DNA of 64,000 nt, taken from CAIYRG01 sp964494505. Its GTDB lineage: Bacteria; Pseudomonadota; Alphaproteobacteria; Micropepsales; Micropepsaceae. Under the pieces are notes generated by a model. The model saw only the letters and a program-made list of their open reading frames with translations, did no database searches and was not told the DNA's origin. Below, in pieces: positions 63,267 through 64,000 of this stretch. Location: assembly GCA_964494505.1 (NCBI GenBank), contig CAZBRO010000006.1:1-64000 (forward strand). The letters are read 5' to 3'. Position 1 is the stretch's first letter. Every line of letters begins with the position of its first letter. A program made the position numbers and the translations under genes.

Positions 63267-64000
63267 TTAGGTGGAGGCGGTCTCCGGGGCAACCACCGGG
63301 GCGGCGGCCTCCTTCCGGGCCTTCTCGCGCGGCAAGCGCAGGGAAGCGCGCAACCCCACGATACGGCCACCGGCACGCCGGTTCTCGAGTACGACCTCAC
63401 CGCCATTCTCATGCGCGATGGAGCGGGTGAGCGTCAGCCCGAGACCCGAACCGCCCGTGACATTGCTGCGGGATTCTTCCAGCCGCACGAAAGGCTCGAA
63501 TACCTCCTCCAACCGGTTCTCCGGGATGCCGGGTCCATCGTCGTCGATGGTGGCCACAAAGAATTCCGGTTCCTTCTTGAGCGTGACGCGGGCGACGCCG
63601 CCATAGCGGACCGCATTCTCGATGAGGTTGCGAACTGCCCGCCTGATTTCGTTGGGCCGGCAGTTGCAAGGGGCTACACCCTGAATCTCGACTTCCACCG
63701 GCTGATTGAGCTCGATCAGGTCGTCGCAGACGCTTTCGATCAGCGTCGCGAGATCGACCCGGCGCGGTTCTTCGCCCGGCCCCGAGCGCGCTGCGGAAAG
63801 CACCGCCTCGGTCATGGACTGCAATTCTTCAAGATTGCGCAGCAGCCTTTCGCGCACTTCCTCGTCCTCGACGAATTCGGCGGTGATGCGCATGGCCGCG
63901 AGCGGCGTCCTTAAGTCATGTCCAACCGCGGAGAGAAGCTGACGATGGCTTTCGAGCGTGCGCGTGACGCGGTGGCTCATCTCGTTGAAGGCTTCCGACG
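63267..64000 (-). CDS. Sensor histidine kinase, C-terminal part (gene runs off the window)
   Basis: The visible 244 residues cover the end of a HAMP domain (SEAFNEMSHRV), the H-box AVGHDLRTPLAAMR with the phosphorylated His, the N-box NEIRRAVRNLIENAVRYG, and the G1/G2 boxes DDDGPGIPENRLEEVFEPFVR and GGSGLGLTLTRSIA. The layout is that of EnvZ-type kinases. The frame stays open to the last base, so the N-terminal sensor and the response regulator lie outside. It ends 9 nt before the start of the MoeA/MobA-like gene on the same strand. Confidence 0.9.
   Translation of the reverse strand, partial: SEAFNEMSHRVTRTLESHRQLLSAVGHDLRTPLAAMRITAEFVEDEEVRERLLRNLEELQSMTEAVLSAARSGPGEEPRRVDLATLIESVCDDLIELNQPVEVEIQGVAPCNCRPNEIRRAVRNLIENAVRYGGVARVTLKKEPEFFVATIDDDGPGIPENRLEEVFEPFVRLEESRSNVTGGSGLGLTLTRSIAHENGGEVVLENRRAGGRIVGLRASLRLPREKARKEAAAPVVAPETAST

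Noticed and set aside
61746..63914. 722-codon plus-strand frame
   Set aside because: It mirrors the MoeA/MobA-like and histidine kinase genes; the composition (Arg/His/Gly-rich) is that of an antisense shadow in GC-rich DNA.

Overview
The window looks like a chromosomal segment of an alphaproteobacterium: high GC, a class I PHA synthase, a cyclic beta-1,2-glucan synthase, and the aminotransferase-hom-glpX-recJ gene order common in that class. A PEP-CTERM protein and a TonB-receptor catabolic locus would suit a soil or plant-associated oligotroph, possibly Rhizomicrobium-like. The genus is a guess from gene content.

Layout. 1-9.4 kb is core metabolism: a secreted PDZ protein, phaC, a small lipoprotein, then aminotransferase, homoserine dehydrogenase, glpX and recJ in one tightly packed run, closed by tRNA-Glu(TTC). 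9.4-12 kb is an accessory patch behind the tRNA. It holds the C-terminal relic of a tyrosine integrase, a frameshifted serine-recombinase relic, an RMD1/DUF155 membrane protein, a mini DUF4167 protein and a half-length MlaC-like protein. 12-18.2 kb is an EmrAB/NodT-type tripartite efflux operon with a divergent AraC regulator; an 8-bp perfect inverted repeat plus a third half-site lies between them.

18.2-28.1 kb is a catabolic locus in visible decay. It contains a frameshifted lectin-like secreted gene, a GntR regulator, a SnoaL-like protein, a branched-chain-type ABC (liv) operon collapsed by internal deletions, an amidohydrolase of the cytosine-deaminase type, a secreted conserved protein and a large TonB-dependent receptor. 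Together these suggest uptake and hydrolysis of an unidentified N-containing compound, with the inner-membrane importer now broken.

28.1-32.5 kb holds small envelope and stress genes (DUF2066, full-length MlaC-like, PepSY-like, GSP17M-like, a 23-residue membrane peptide). 32.8-55.1 kb is carbohydrate biology: a 2,862-residue cyclic glucan synthase and an OmpA protein on the plus strand, facing a long minus-strand run of tkt, tal-pgi, gnd, zwf, a HAD phosphatase, pgl, a polyphosphate-type glucokinase and a GH15 glucoamylase. That run would release glucose from glucan, phosphorylate it and feed it to the oxidative and non-oxidative pentose phosphate pathway.

55.5-64 kb holds a lipoprotein, a beta-lactamase-fold pseudoenzyme coupled to a sirtuin, a ClpP-like protease, a PEP-CTERM repeat protein, an IscU-like scaffold, a MoeA-like/MobA-like fusion and a histidine kinase cut by the window edge. 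I saw no CRISPR array, rRNA, intact insertion sequence or replication origin. The strongest anomalies are the collapsed liv operon, the two recombinase relics behind the tRNA, and the palindromic operator of the efflux operon.
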